Notes: generated by a model from the sequence alone, not told the origin. A stretch of 64,000 nucleotides of DNA from Aspidiotus rigidus (GCA_035079385.1 JAVHKY010000024.1:6696001-6760000); one strand, 5' to 3'. Positions 12,740-25,200 are shown, counted from the stretch's first letter. A program made the numbers and translations.

Positions 12740-13440
12740 AATGAGATTTTCATGTCTGGAGTAGGGGATGTAAAAGGGGTTTCGATGCGTTCATACCAAT
12801 TGAAAATTTGGTCGATGTTCAGAATTTGGTTAGGACAATTGGGACATTCGAGAGGATCGGTTTTTGTAAATAGATGAGAGTGGATGATTCGTGTGAGTCC
12901 TATCCTCAGGCGCTTTAAGATGGATGATTCTTCTTTCGAGGTTCTGCAGGATGATGATCTAAGAGAACTGTTTCTTCTTTTTCCGTTTTGATTAGGTAGT
13001 TCTAAAGAGAGACTGAAGTTTTAGGATGGAAGTACGGTGGTGGTTCCTAAGGTCAGTGAAGAGTATTTTCCAAAGAAGAGTTATTTTGTCAAGTTTTGTT
13101 GCGTCTTTTGCTACTATATGTTTTTCTGTGGTCCAATAATATGGCAAGGGACCCATAAAAATTATGTTGGCTTACATTGTCGTGTAAATGATGACCGATT
13201 TTTAGCTAAATCGTTTGGATTGCTTGGAACGTCGATAGGGAATCATGGACTCTGAGGTATTGTTTGTTAAGAGGTGAGAAAATATTCCTTGTAGACATCT
13301 GAGGATCGCAAAGAGTCCTTCGGAGAAAATTTGAAGAGCATTTTGTTGATAGAAGCGATGAAGCTAGTTTTTTTACGGTAACGCGGTTCGTCCGTATGAA
13401 GGGCAATTATCAAAACTATTTTGTATTTCTTCACGGATTT
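12740..13440 (-). mobile_element. Degenerate non-LTR retrotransposon 3' end (RNase H and tail)
   Basis: Read on the minus strand through several frames, the order matches a Jockey-type RNase H and tail: an LHTDEPRYRKK stretch near 13410 (family form YTDGSK), VHDSLSTFQAI near 13240 (family form TDSLSALQAI), TTEKHIVAKDATK near 13100 (GNExADxxAK), then LTRIIHSHLF and CPNCPNQ near 12890-12830 (GHTRLTHSHL and CxxC tail). Frameshifts and stops make it inactive. It ends just upstream of the LRR gene and may have displaced that gene's first exon from view. Confidence 0.6.
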
Positions 13441-13525
13441 TAGGTTTGAAGATGGATTCGCTATGGATTCGCTAGAGAAAGTTGATGATTTCATTGTTGA
13501 AATCAGCTGTCTGGAGTGCGCATAA

Positions 13526-13547
13526 GTGGGGGGGGGGGGGGGGGGTT
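13526..13547. repeat. Homopolymer G tract
   Basis: An uninterrupted run of G (about 18) lies just upstream of the first recognised exon of the LRR gene. Confidence 0.9.
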
Positions 13548-13673
13548 GAATGCAACTTTTGATGAGGTGACTAAAGTGATTTGTGAGACAATGTGAGAAT
13601 CTTTGTTTAAGGTCTGTGATATGCCTTATTTTCTCTTTCAATTTGAAGAAGTTTTATCTATTGTCTTTATTAG

Positions 13674-16600
13674 ATTCATTGATCTGTTATCACTTGCTCG
13701 TGACAGTCAATGTATTCGGAGATGACTACCCATGTCCACTGCACGAAACAATGGAGCATGTTGACTGCAGAGAAATGTACTTATCTTCCATTCCCGAAAA
13801 TCTACCTACACGAACGAAGGTAAGAAAACGACCGACCGATTTTCATCAAAGTTCAACTTCGAATAAAAAGATTACGCATGCCTTTATCAATCGTGCATCA
13901 CCCTCCTCCCCCCGAAGACGTCGCTGCTGCACTGTCATTGGTTCTGTTAGGTATATTGTTTTACCCCCTGACAACTGGTCGGAGGGGCCTCATGGAAATT
14001 CTCTTCTTCAGTCATTCCATTTGCAATTTCGAATAAAGCTTCCAAATTGTTCCTCACAAAATTCGTGAAATTGTCATAGTTTGTACAAAAAGATATTCTG
14101 ATTTTATTCATCAGTCAAAATCAGAATTTATTCCGTGGATGAATTCTGATGCTTGAAGTTCTCCGTGTCGTACCCCTTATCAATATTAATGTGATTGTAT
14201 GTCTTATGTTTCAGATTTTAGATTTGACTGAAAATAAAATCCGAAAATTATCAAACTCATCTTTCGAAAATTATCTGTTTCTCAAAGAATTATACATATC
14301 AAGAAATCAATTAGCCACTATAGAAAAGAACACCTTTAATAGTCTTAGTTTTCTCGAAGTATTGGACATCAGTTATAACAGTCTTTCGCACTTCAACATC
14401 GACTTACCAGATTCATTGGAGGCTCTTTTCTTGAATTATAATCTTCTTTCTAACTGGGATGCGTTACGACCATACGCGCACATCAAGTATCTATCTTTGG
14501 CCGGCACAAATGTGACGCAGCTCTCGAACCTATCTTCCATTCTGCCTTCTCTACAGTACTTGGACTTGAGGGGTATTCATGATTTGGCCATCCATACGGA
14601 CAATTTAGCAGAACTACGTCAGTTACGTACCCTGGACATATCTCCAGAATATTTTCTCAGTCCTAAAGCAAGTTTAAATTGTCATCAGTTCATCAAAGCG
14701 GTTCGCCAACTTCAGATCGAAATTCTGACGGTTTCCTGTTCCAGTCAAAGTACGTATAATTACGTTTAAATAAACTTATAGAAGTTCGAATTTTTTCATA
14801 TTCTTAGTGATGGTACCAGTGTAGGTTGAAACAGAGAATTGAATCTGAAAAATAAGAGGAGTTTATCTGCTTCCCGATTTCTGTGTGGGTAGTGCTGGAA
14901 GGGAGAATATGAAAAGGATCCACAGTAAACCGCGTTGATCTTTAGCCTTCTTTATAGCATGGTAATTGGGAGAGAGGTAAGTGAATCATAAAGAGGAAGG
15001 GGAGACAAGCTACATACTACGAGTTTCAATTCGAAAGTTGATGTTGAATAAGACACCTACCAATAATTTTTATTTGTCTTTCCTGTGAACAGAAAATTTT
15101 GGAAAATACGGTAAAATATTCCAGCGTGATTACGACATTGATGGAGCCTTTTCCGATCACCATGATAGCGTATTGAATGCTGACGTCAGAAGGATAAACA
15201 ACACGAAAGATTTACAAAACCTTGTATCCACTGGTCTTGCCAATTTTATCAAATCCATTTTAGTGGAGAATTATAACGAACCACCAAATGTCCAGAAAAT
15301 TAATGGATCCATTCCCTTAGATAATTATACGTTCTTTAAAGACAAAATCAATCTAACCGATGTAGAGATGAATGGATTCCCGGCGTTAGCGCCCTCTGCG
15401 GAGCTCATAGATGAATTTGGCATCTCCAAAGCTGATGAACTGGAGCAATACGGGGTAAGCTTCTTCTACGTACATCGAGGTGAAAGAATTGAAATGAAAT
15501 GAAAAATATTATTACGCTTTGCATGACTAGACATAGCGATAGAAAATCTTATAGTTAAAGGTCCTGAAGGTGGAAAGGGGTTTATGAAGGCTATCCTGAA
15601 AAGAGTGAGGAAGAAAACCATAATGGATCTTTGAGATCAAGTTAGGTATTTTATGAAATTTAATAGTGAAAAATTTTTGTTTATAAAATTAGTTACCCCG
15701 TTGCTTGAAATGTCGTCACGTGACGGGATTGTAATGGCGCACATTTGCGTCTCAGTTGGGTCACAAAGAGGGATGACTGTCGGGTGATTGCTGTCACAAA
15801 CTACCGTGACAGGCGTCACAAGTCTCCTGTGTTCCCAACTGTGACGATATTTTGTACAACGGGACACGCAGAAAATGGCTTCATTTTCCCTCTGATGAAC
15901 GAAAAGCAACAATTCGACGTTTCGATATCAGGAACGAGCTGAATGTACAAGATAAAAAGAGCGCCAAAAAAAACGAATCGAGAGATGAAACTGAGTCATC
16001 GATTCGAAGTAATAATCGTCGAATACACGTTAGATAACTTGAGCCGCACGCGTCCATTTTAAAATATTGACGACGTCTAAAATCTTTCTTTTCTTATGGT
16101 TGTTTTCTCTGCCCAAAACCACAGTCTTGTCGAAGTCAAATTGATGACCAGCATAAAGAGAGTGGAAAGATAAAGCAGTACAATCGCTACACTTCATCTC
16201 GACATTTAAGCAACTGGCGAGTTTCTCCAACATATGTACTGGGGCAGCCGGAACAGGGGACAGAGTAGACAACACCAGACCTTTTTAGCACCGGGATCTT
16301 GTCTTTAGTGTGCGAGAAAAATTTCTCTCCGCAGATGTTGCAATTTCTAATAAACCAAGCTTTGTTTACGAAGGATGATGATAGGTATTAGGAAGGAGGT
16401 TTGAAAAGGGAGTAAGAAAGTAAAACTATTTAACGCTTCGACATGGCGCAGAAATTCTGTCCGCGACTTTCACATCGTTTTGTCCAGCCAGCTAATGCGA
16501 CAAACAATTATTTAATTCTATTATTTTTGTTTCCAGGTACTGTACATGAGTGCCAGTGGTCCCCATCTAAATATTTCCGGTGACTATAGCAAAGGGGTAA

Positions 16601-17559
16601 CAAGTGCGGGTAAATTTCTCTGCACCTTAGCGAATCCTATTCACCGGACAATTCGTCAGATGTCGAGGCGTTACGGCCTCCTCTTCAAGATTCACAACGT
16701 CGAAGACAAAATAGCGTATGAAAGCATGAACTGTGAAATCCGTCCGACAGAAGGTATTGTGGAAACACACCGCATTGAACGTGCAGTGCTGTTCGCTCTT
16801 TGCTATAGCTGGTTAAACTACACGATTAGTATTTCCGAAGTCAAGTGTATAGATCCGTCTATCCGTGTCTACGGTGACCTGGCTAAGGAAGCTTATCGAC
16901 AACGAATCTTGTCCAAAGTGATGAGCGCGGGTATAACTTATCTGATGTATGCAGCCAGGGATTCCACAAATACCAGTCAAATGACTTTTCGGAGCGAAGC
17001 TTCACCTCAGGCTTCTTTGTGGCTAAAAGATGTATCATCAGGCACTACCGCAGACGCCATTTCACGAACCACTGCTGATCTACCACAGAGCAATGATTTT
17101 GTCGATCGCTTGCAGCGCTTAACTGGGGAATACAATGTGACGATCACCAATTTTTTCAATTTTTCCGGTGAAAATAGAACGGAATACTCTGTTAGTAAAA
17201 TCTCGCCAAATAGCACCCACAGGGTGCATTGTAAATACATCGCTTATTACGATTCATCATCCCTCGCAGTGATGACGATTGTATCGAACAAAAATCTCTT
17301 AGATCGTGCAAAAGTGTTTGTAAAAAGTGTCGAATTTAGGCTCGCATTTGATATAAAAACGATAAATCAAGTACATCATCTTGAAATACTGAACGTAAAT
17401 GCTACCCAAGTTCAACTTAATACTGTTCGTAACCCCAGATGGTTCGCTACGACTGAATCGTTTAAAACGTATCTAGCTTTCGAGTTGTCCAATGAGTTCC
17501 ACAAGTTGATGACCCTTTTATCGAAGGAAGTTGATTTCTATAATTTGAACGTTTTCTGA
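13674..17559 (+). CDS. Secreted leucine-rich-repeat protein with novel C-terminal region (5' incomplete)
   Basis: Exons: 13674-13819, 14215-14749, 15093-15454, 16537-17559 (stop). All have GT/AG borders and compatible phases, giving at least 688 aa. The first exon holds the end of a hydrophobic signal segment (SLICYHLLVTVNVFG) followed by an LRRNT-like cysteine motif (CPLHETMEHVDC). Exon 2 contains about six LRRs (LDLTENKIRKL, LYISRNQLATI, LDISYNSLSHF, YLSLAGTNVTQL, YLDLRGIHDLAI) and closing cysteines. Exons 3-4, about 460 aa, match no family I know; they contain five cysteines in the last exon, no transmembrane segment, and about twelve N-glycosylation sequons. I infer a secreted, heavily glycosylated extracellular protein. 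The start exon is not found: no in-frame ATG precedes 13674, and the incoming phase requires an upstream exon. Function unknown. Confidence 0.75.
16030..16300 (-). mobile_element. Remnant of a second Penelope-like lineage (GIY-YIG C-terminus)
   Basis: The minus strand from about 16300 encodes GVVYSVPCSGCPSTYVGET, a GIY-YIG nuclease start with a cysteine-rich insert, then after a one-base frameshift YAGHQFDFDKTVVLGRENN and KKRKILDVVNIL, which match the GHxFDFDxTxVLxRExNxxKRKxLE pattern of many arthropod Penelope-like proteins. The wording differs clearly from the other Penelope copies in this window (YIGETSR...AEHLKSW), so it is another lineage. It lies in the last intron of the LRR gene, antisense to it, and only the C-terminus remains. 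Confidence 0.65.
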
Positions 17560-18560
17560 TGCATGTGTATGTTGATTCTTTTATTAGTACTCAATTTTAC
17601 CATTGGGACTTTAGACGGAAGTTTTCCCCGAAATTCGGTGGCGGATTGAACCCCCAGCCGATATACCGCCTTGATGCAACGGCATCCTCTATGATTACCT
17701 CTTTCATTTGAACCTCGTTGTTGAGTGTTTGAACGGATTGAAGCAATCTAGAGAAATAATTTCAAAAAATTTGATTTTCCGGTCGTTTCTTTGTTGCTTG
17801 GACACTAATTTCATGAAGCGGCTCATTTCTCCTTGGTTTTCCTATTTGCCGCTCTCTGTTACTTTTACTATTGGAAGCTTGCCACTCCACGCACATGCGT
17901 AGGGCGCATGTAGGGTAATGTACGTAAAACTACGAGTATCTTCTAAATGAAAGAGATGCAAGTCAAGTTTCTCCGTTAAAGTTGGGGCATTAGTGTCTTA
18001 CAAGCAGGACGAGTTTAGTTGTTCATTACCTACTTTGTCGCACTAAATACAGTATTGTGGAAAGTATACTGCGTTATGGAGGATGAATTAATCTGAAATT
18101 ATGTACACAAGGTTTCACTTTCTCATGTCGAACCAATTTCTATGATCTCTTGTACTTTTTAGCTTGGTCTCAATAATTTAAATGTAGCTAGTGCCAAAGC
18201 TGGTGTGTCTTATTCTCTTGCCATCATTTTGAGTTATATTATTTCAGTCGACAAAATTCGTGCCACGAGATTCCTATTATTTATTTTGTGATGTTTTTTA
18301 GGGCCTCACCATGAACTGTATTGCGAACGTATATTGTATTTCCGGTCCTCTTTTCCATCTTTATAACAACTGAAGTTTCAGATTGTCTCTGAAGTCATTA
18401 TAGTGTATTATTTTAACTATTTTACCCGTATATAAGTTATTTCATATTATTTATTGGTATTTCATATTGTTAGCAAAAATATCCTCGAAATTAAAATGCA
18501 CGATATGCAGAGATTCGCTTTATTCAATGCTGAAATTACAAAGGAAAAAAAACGGATTAA
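17560..18560. other. Gap downstream of the LRR gene
   Basis: No gene recognised. The minus strand at about 17690-17630 contains GGGGTTCAATCCGCC, resembling the B box / T-arm of tRNA genes, but no cloverleaf can be completed. Confidence 0.35.
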
Positions 18561-18579
18561 CCTCATAAACTTTAGGTCA

Positions 18580-19250
18580 TGGGTGTTGGAGGCATAATTT
18601 TTTTTTGAGGCTCCAGAACGAATACAGAAAATGACCTTCCGACTCCGGTTGCCTTCAGTGGACAGGTTTGAAGACGCCTCCTGACCTCCAAAGTATGTCT
18701 CTGGAGGTAGCTCCAATTTAAGTGCCTTGGGCGCAATTACTAAAATTGGAGAAAATGCCTCCGGAGGCAGTGTCGGAGACGCTTCCAAGGACACCTAAGA
18801 AGACACCTCCAAAGGCACTTGTAACGTTAATCAGTGTGACCAGGTGTAGCATATTGGCCTATCGGATGACAGATGATACTCAGAAGATGTATTTAAAACT
18901 TTGGCTTTTATTCAAACCGAGCAGCGCTACAGAATCAAAGTGGCTGAATGAGGTTTCAAGGAATAGAATACTGTTGGAAAAAAATGCCTCCTACAGGGTC
19001 TTTGGAAGCACCTCGAAGCCTCTAGGTGGAAGCAAGGTACCTCCGGAGCTAAAATGCTCCAGTCTTCAACACCTTAGTTTAAATCCTCACTATAGCACTC
19101 CGGAGGCACTTCGGAGGTAGCTCAAGATGCCTCCAAAAGGGTCCTTGGTGGCGCCTTCAAGCCTCCAGTGAGCGTCTCCGCCTCACTTGAGGTGGAGGCA
19201 AGGTACCTCCAGAGGCAAAGTGCCTCCAGCCTCCAATACCCTTGCTTTAA
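18580..19250. repeat. CCTCC/GGAGG-rich tandem repeat
   Basis: Degenerate units rich in GCCTCC and GGAGGC. Two adjacent copies are clearly alignable with a period of about 166 bp: AGGTGGAAGCAAGGTACCTC at 19024 and AGGTGGAGGCAAGGTACCTC at 19190, each followed about 30 bp later by CTCCAGYCTYCAA. The ends also show inverted similarity (ATGGGTGTTGGAGGC near 18580; AGGGTATTGGAGGC on the other strand near 19230), so a decayed DNA element is possible. ORFs 18462-18794 and 18722-19120 are by-products of the repeat. Confidence 0.6.
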
Positions 19251-20184
19251 ATGAACTACCTCAAGCTTGTAGCTCAACGAAATAAAGCAGCTAATTCATG
19301 AATTGATTCAAACTATTCCGCTAGTTTCACTAGAGTACAACAAACAGAATTTGCAGCCCTACTGAAAAGTACAGTGGTACGGGTTCAGGAATTGTCATAC
19401 ACCTCAGATATAAAATCTATGAGCATTGATAATATTATTGATCGTTTGTATTCTAACACTTATTTTTAATCTGACAAATCAATTTTAGAAACCGTACTTC
19501 TTTATTCAAATTGGTCCTTTTTAAAAATATAATCTTCCCTAAAGGTAGTTACATAAGAAAGTTCATGCAAATCAGTTCATGTTACGTCATGATGTCTCAT
19601 CATGTTACATTACTATGTATCTGTCGGCCCAAATATTTCCATTGTCAGTAATCTTGCTGGTGGGACACAATCCCGGTAAGTATATGTGTATAATCGGATT
19701 CCACCTTGTACAAAATTTGGTCTGCAGCAAAGGCTCTATTGTGGGTATTCACATCCGCCATTTTGTGCGCAAAAAGAATTGCGCCCGATAGGAGCCCATT
19801 TAAAATTTGTATTTTCCATACTAGGAGGATAACTCGAGAACGGCTTGATGGATTTTTTTGAAATTACCTGCGTTAGAAGGGAAATTTTGTAGAGAACAAT
19901 TCATTTCCCCCACGATTTTCTCTTTAAATATGTTTTTTTGCCCAAATACTCACAAACCAACGTAAGAAGTAACACGGCAAAATTATGTGTTCTGGCAAAA
20001 AGACACTTTTCATCTGAATTTCATTTATTATTTGATAAGTTAGAGAATATTGCTTCTAGCGAAAAATTGACGAAGAAATAATTTAATGGGGTCGATACGA
20101 TTTTTTTAAATTATGGTCGGACATATCGAAGGAAGGGATTCTTGAAACGAGTGGACACAGAGCCACAGAAATTGAAAACAGACC

Positions 20185-20645
20185 GGAGCGCTTTCGATTA
20201 AACAACCATCATCAGCGAGACATGAAAGCAAGTAAACCAATGACAACTGAAAACTAGAACATCCAAGGAAATCAGGACTGAACTAGCAAGTCATCAGGAT
20301 GGGAATCATACTAATAGACTGGTTCAATCAACCCCTCAGGAATGTACCTAATGAGCACATTAATGCTGTCACTTGCTGTCCTTTCTTCAGCCACTTGTAT
20401 TTTGAGCTGACGGTCAGTCTTGCCAATGTAAACTGCCTTACAGTCACCACATTCTAGTTTATAGACACCACTCTTCTCGACCTGTGGGACGGGGTTCTTA
20501 TAAATAAACTTTTAACGGTACCTATTGAGATTCTAATTATATGGGGCGGGCAAAAACCAAAGGGGTGGAAGACACAACCCAACTGTGAGGAAAACTTTCC
20601 CAAAAATGAAAACCTCTCAGGGGGAAAAATTCTCTTTGTGCTCAA
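20185..20645 (-). mobile_element. Penelope-like element, truncated 3' fragment
   Basis: Minus-strand translation FLGKFSSQLG...TVKSLFIR aligns with FLGNFSQQLG...TVKRLFVR of the larger copy at 38-40 kb. After a frameshift it continues as GVYKLECGDCKAVYIGKT, the GIY-YIG nuclease start, then a deletion of about 50 codons and RYIPEGLIEPVY. The 3' boundary has the family's GAGCGCTTTCGATTAAACAA signature at about 20189. Reverse transcriptase is missing, so the copy is dead. Confidence 0.8.
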
Positions 20646-20659
20646 AATGGCAAATGCGA

Positions 20660-21510
20660 ATGACCATTTCAGATTAAGCGGTTCTAATGAAAATGATTCC
20701 AATCAATTTCAAATCAAATTTGAAATCACCTGGGAAAATGATTGGTGATTTGAAAAGGATTTGATTCAAATCCATATCAAATCATTCCAAAAGATAGGTA
20801 ATTTGTGATTGGAGAAGGATGTGAATCGAATCTGTTTCAAATCATGTTGAAAAATTTGATTGCTATTCTATAAGCGATGAGATTATATTTGGTACCTAAT
20901 TCAACCGAGTTTGGCTTTCTTTGTCGGTGCTTTCTTACTTTAAGTACGTTACTTACAGTTACACACCCATCAGTGGCGATCCGGAGAAAAAGGTCTTACA
21001 TGTTATGAGCATTAACAATATTTCTTCAGATTACTGTTTTTTAATTTTTATTCTGATTTGCATAAGATCTGAAAAGGATTCGAAAAGTGTTTGACTGGAG
21101 CCCTATAAATACAAGTGAGGACATGGTCCGTCATATTTAGTCGTTACGTCATTATTTATCTCCATAGCTCCCTATCCAGATGAGGAATTTGTATGGTTAC
21201 TGTTTAGTGAAGGTATTTTGCATTTCTCAATAGTGTTGAGTCATTTTGCTTTGGCACTTAGTCTAGATGTTCTCTTATTATTTTCAAATCATGTCAACTG
21301 TTATCAGTTGTTAGAATAGGAGACTGTGAAAATAATGATGACGTAACAACTAAATATGGCGATCCATGTCCTCACTCGTATATAATAGGGCTCTAGTCTG
21401 ACGGATTTGAATCATAAATCACAAATCATTTTCCAGTATTAAAATATTAAAATGATTCAAATACAAATCACAAATCATCAAAATAGGATTTTAAATCATG
21501 ATTTGATTTG
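20660..21510. repeat. CAAATCATT-rich low-complexity stretch interrupted by a MITE
   Basis: Both 20700-20870 and 21405-21515 consist of overlapping degenerate copies of GATTTGAAAT / CAAATCATT. The two blocks read as one array split by the inverted-repeat element at 21096-21394 and its flanks. Confidence 0.5.
21096..21394. mobile_element. MITE-like element with ~62-bp terminal inverted repeats
   Basis: The left end 21096-21157 (GGAGCCCTATAAATAC, then GTGAGGACATGG, CATATTTAGT, GTTACGTCAT) pairs with the reverse complement of 21331-21394 (GAGCCCTATTATATAC, GTGAGGACATGG, CATATTTAGT, GTTACGTCAT), over 80% identical. No coding capacity. I could not define a target-site duplication. Confidence 0.7.
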
Positions 21511-21689
21511 ATCCTCACCCCCTCCATTTCTCAATCAATCTTTTTGTTTATTAAAATTTCGTTTAATAACAATCACGCCCGCCACTCGCTCCCCTAAGGG
21601 GCATCGGTATTGTGTTTGAAATGTCTATAAATTTGCAATAAATTACTTGAATAAAGGACATCAAACTACCATCCTTTAGTTTGTGTGCG

Positions 21690-22058
21690 ATGGGGTGTAA
21701 CCGGAGGCTACTAGAGCTTCCTAGCTACCTACAAACTCACACTATCACTCTATCGAACCTATTCGATATTTATGGGTATAGTCTGGAAGCCCAAGAATGC
21801 GAGTTCTACGAGCCGCGTACTTCTTTAGAAAACAGTACCTTACAGACTACAGAGCTGAGAAAAGATGCAAGAATAGATACGAATTTCGGTTTTCTTGAAG
21901 CAGAATTTAGAATAAGTTCGTTTGCACGACTTGTAGTATGGATAGGAAAACGAAAATGTCGAGGTGAGATGAGTAAAACCATTGATGGAATGCCGCGTGA
22001 AAACTTTCGCGCGCCCATTCTCGCTCCAGACACGTTTCTATTTTTCAATGTAGAATGA
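21690..22058 (+). CDS. Unrecognised ORF, about 122 codons
   Basis: Open frame from the ATG at 21690 without recognisable domain. It has no hydrophobic segment and no cysteine pattern of note. It lies convergent to and just past the end of the M16 gene. It may be chance or a lineage-specific gene. Confidence 0.2.
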   Translation: MGCNRRLLELPSYLQTHTITLSNLFDIYGYSLEAQECEFYEPRTSLENSTLQTTELRKDARIDTNFGFLEAEFRISSFARLVVWIGKRKCRGEMSKTIDGMPRENFRAPILAPDTFLFFNVE

Positions 22059-22261
22059 CGTCACATCAAACTACAAAATGATGAAAATGCAGCCATCAGC
22101 TGGAGACTTGACCCTGTACTAGAAAGCAAGTCCGATTATCTCCCATTATTATCTTGAAGAGCGTGTCAAAATAAATGGAAAATTGAAGAACCAGAACTGC
22201 ATTTGAATTGATGAAGAATTCGTGCTTGTTGTATGGGACAGTTAGCTTTTAAAATTTGGTT

Positions 22262-25200
22262 TTATTCGAGATTTGTTTGCATGAAAGAATTTGCCAGTGG
22301 CAATAAAACAGAATGATTCTTGAATGCCATTACATCTGTTATTTCGGTTATCTGGAACACAATTCAACTCTAGATAAGTGTTAAATAGTCAACTAGTTTG
22401 AGAGAGAATCGGATTCTTGAATCTTAATGAAATAAATCAGAAAATTGTAGCTTTATGCTGAAGGTAGGCTATCAGCTAAAGCAATCGGCTAATTGCTACA
22501 AATACCGTACCTATCTGAAATAAATAAAACCAAGATGTTTTTCTTACCAATGTAATAAAGTTCAAGGTTTTTCGATCAAAGTTTGTAGGAATGAAAAATA
22601 CAGACATCTTGCGTCGCGTTGATGATGACTCATCGAGTACAGCCTAAATATGACAAGAAATTAAAACAACACTTTGTCGTCGATATTTCAAGAGATCAGT
22701 CGTTCTCTCTTTTGTATTCACGACACCCGCTCTACAGACGCCATGTTTCCACCCTTTTTTTCTACTATCCCATAGAATTAGATGTTGAAATTTTCACAGG
22801 GGTTGCAATTCCTAAGAAAACAGTGTCAAAAATGCTGCGGGCTTCGACATTCTTTTTATACATCTCTCATGGGTTGCTAACAAACAATGATATGACACTT
22901 TTTTCACGCGCTTTTCACGTGCAGTGCACAGAGTTGATTTGTTTTATTGCTAGAAGGTAGGTACCTACCTCGAAGAATGTTAGCACATCTGCTTTTGTTA
23001 GGGTCTTCATTTCTTCAACATGTTTGTCTAAGGAGTGGGAGAAATAAAGTCCATTTGAAATTTCGTTCCAATGCAGTTGCGGTACAGATTCTTTTCGCTC
23101 TTTGTCTTCCAGAACTTTCTTGTGCGCTTCAAATACCACATCTTCCATTGCAAGTAATTTCACCTTTATTCATTATACAAAATTGACCGTGAAATGCAGA
23201 TCTAGAATTTTTTTTAAACGACAAAAAATGTACTTACATGTACTTCCCTCAAACAACTTTCAAATTGATTATCTAATTGAGTGGGACGTCTACTCGTTAG
23301 TGACCAGAAGGCCAGACCTAAAATACCGTGCATTTTGAGAATTTCGCACTTGGCTAAGACACCTTCCTGAGTGGATAGAAAAGAATTTAATGTATTACAA
23401 GTTCAAAAATAATGAACTTGAATGCTGAAAGAGAAGAAGACCCACCATTAGAATGTTACGACAATTTTTCTGGATCATTCTTTGCAACAATGAGGTCATT
23501 ATGCTGTTTCGGATAGTTTCGGTTCCAAACTGATAGTAGGTATAATGAAGATGAGATTCACCTTTTTGATTGGTGGCTACAATGTCGACAAAATGCCTTC
23601 CTACAAGACAAAAGAACATGGATTGTCGTCAAGTCTAAAACGACAGAACATGGTTTTTGTCTTGATTACTTACCTCCATTCATTAGCACAATTCGGGGTG
23701 AAAAGTGTGACATTTCTTGGTGAAGCAATTTTACATCCGGTTTGAATTGTGCTTCAATGCTCTTTGCGATCTCTCTCGCTTTCTGAAAATAATAGCACTT
23801 GGATTCATTAGAAAGACTGAACACAGGTCCATAAACCAGAGTCCATTTGTAGGAGGGGCTTCTATGAAAACTAGGGGGACCGAGCGTAGTAATGATTCTT
23901 TGTTTTATTAGAATTGTACAATCGGCTACGGGGGTGAGTTGGTTACGGACTTGTGCGAACAGAACACGGAGGGACCGCGGGTTTTTATCTTCTTAAATTA
24001 CTAAAAATCAATAGAAATTACAAATTGAAGAATGGGAGTGTGACATATATATGATAATAATTATACAAGTCAACAGTAACAAAGTCCCACCTGATAACTC
24101 GAGTATCAAATAACGGATGAAGTAACTAAAAATAACACAAAAAAAAAAACGCAGCAAATGTTTCCCATCTGCCATACCTTGACGTTCCGAATATTTCTTT
24201 AAAAAACTTATATTCAAGATTCTCTTTTGAATCCACCTCCCTCCCACAGTCTCGCCATTTTCGAATTTTTTTCAAGTCTTGAGGCTAATGAAATAGTGGG
24301 CAATATTTTTAAGTAGAATATTTTTTGAAACATATGGAATGTTCTAGTGGGAGGACTTAAGCCTCTTCAAATTAAAAATCATTTCATCCTCGATGAAGCG
24401 TCACTCTGATTTTTTTATCAAGAAGAACAGATATTATTTCCTTCCAGCTGTACTTACTTGTTCTGTGCAATTACCCAGAATTAGACCTTTTATGAATACA
24501 TGAGAAAGCATTTTAGACACAAATTTTTCCCAGTCCTTCAGTGTTACCACTACAAATCAAAGTTCATAATGTAGGTGATTATGCTAATTAACGTGTCAGA
24601 AAAAGGGTGCACTTTTTCACTAACCCTTAGCAGCAACGTTATAGTCGTTTACGGACCAACTTTGAGCAGCTTCTGTTAACATACATGTGAGGTGTGATAC
24701 AACATTTTGTACAGTGACGTGGCGATACCGTGAAATTCTTTTAATTTTGTCAATGCACTAAAAATTGAAACACATATTATTAAGCATAGATTCAGGCTTG
24801 GTAAGAGAGGGGGGATTTTCAGGGGCCTCAGATTCATGAAGAAATCACAAATTTAGAATTATAATCTTGAACTGTCAATCCCATGGATTAAAACAAAGAA
24901 AAGCAAATTTTTCCCCGAGCCCGGTTTAACTTTTGGTCACCTTGCGTCGATTTAAATGTATACATGAACAGTTGGGTATTCTCAAGGAATGTGACGAGAG
25001 CCTAATAATATTAAACAAAATAATAATAATAATCACTAAATATGACTAAATTTATAAGAGTGGACACTTTTACTGGAATACTTAAATGAAAGGGAGAATC
25101 ACGAAACAACAAGAGACGCAGGTCCGAAGTTCAAACCAAATTCGGAAAGCGTTTCTCGTTGTTTCATATTCCTCCACTCCCTTTATTATACAAAATTGCT

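Noticed and set aside
18462..19120. ORFs over the CCTCC/GGAGG array
   Set aside because: Low-complexity translation of a tandem repeat with no domain.
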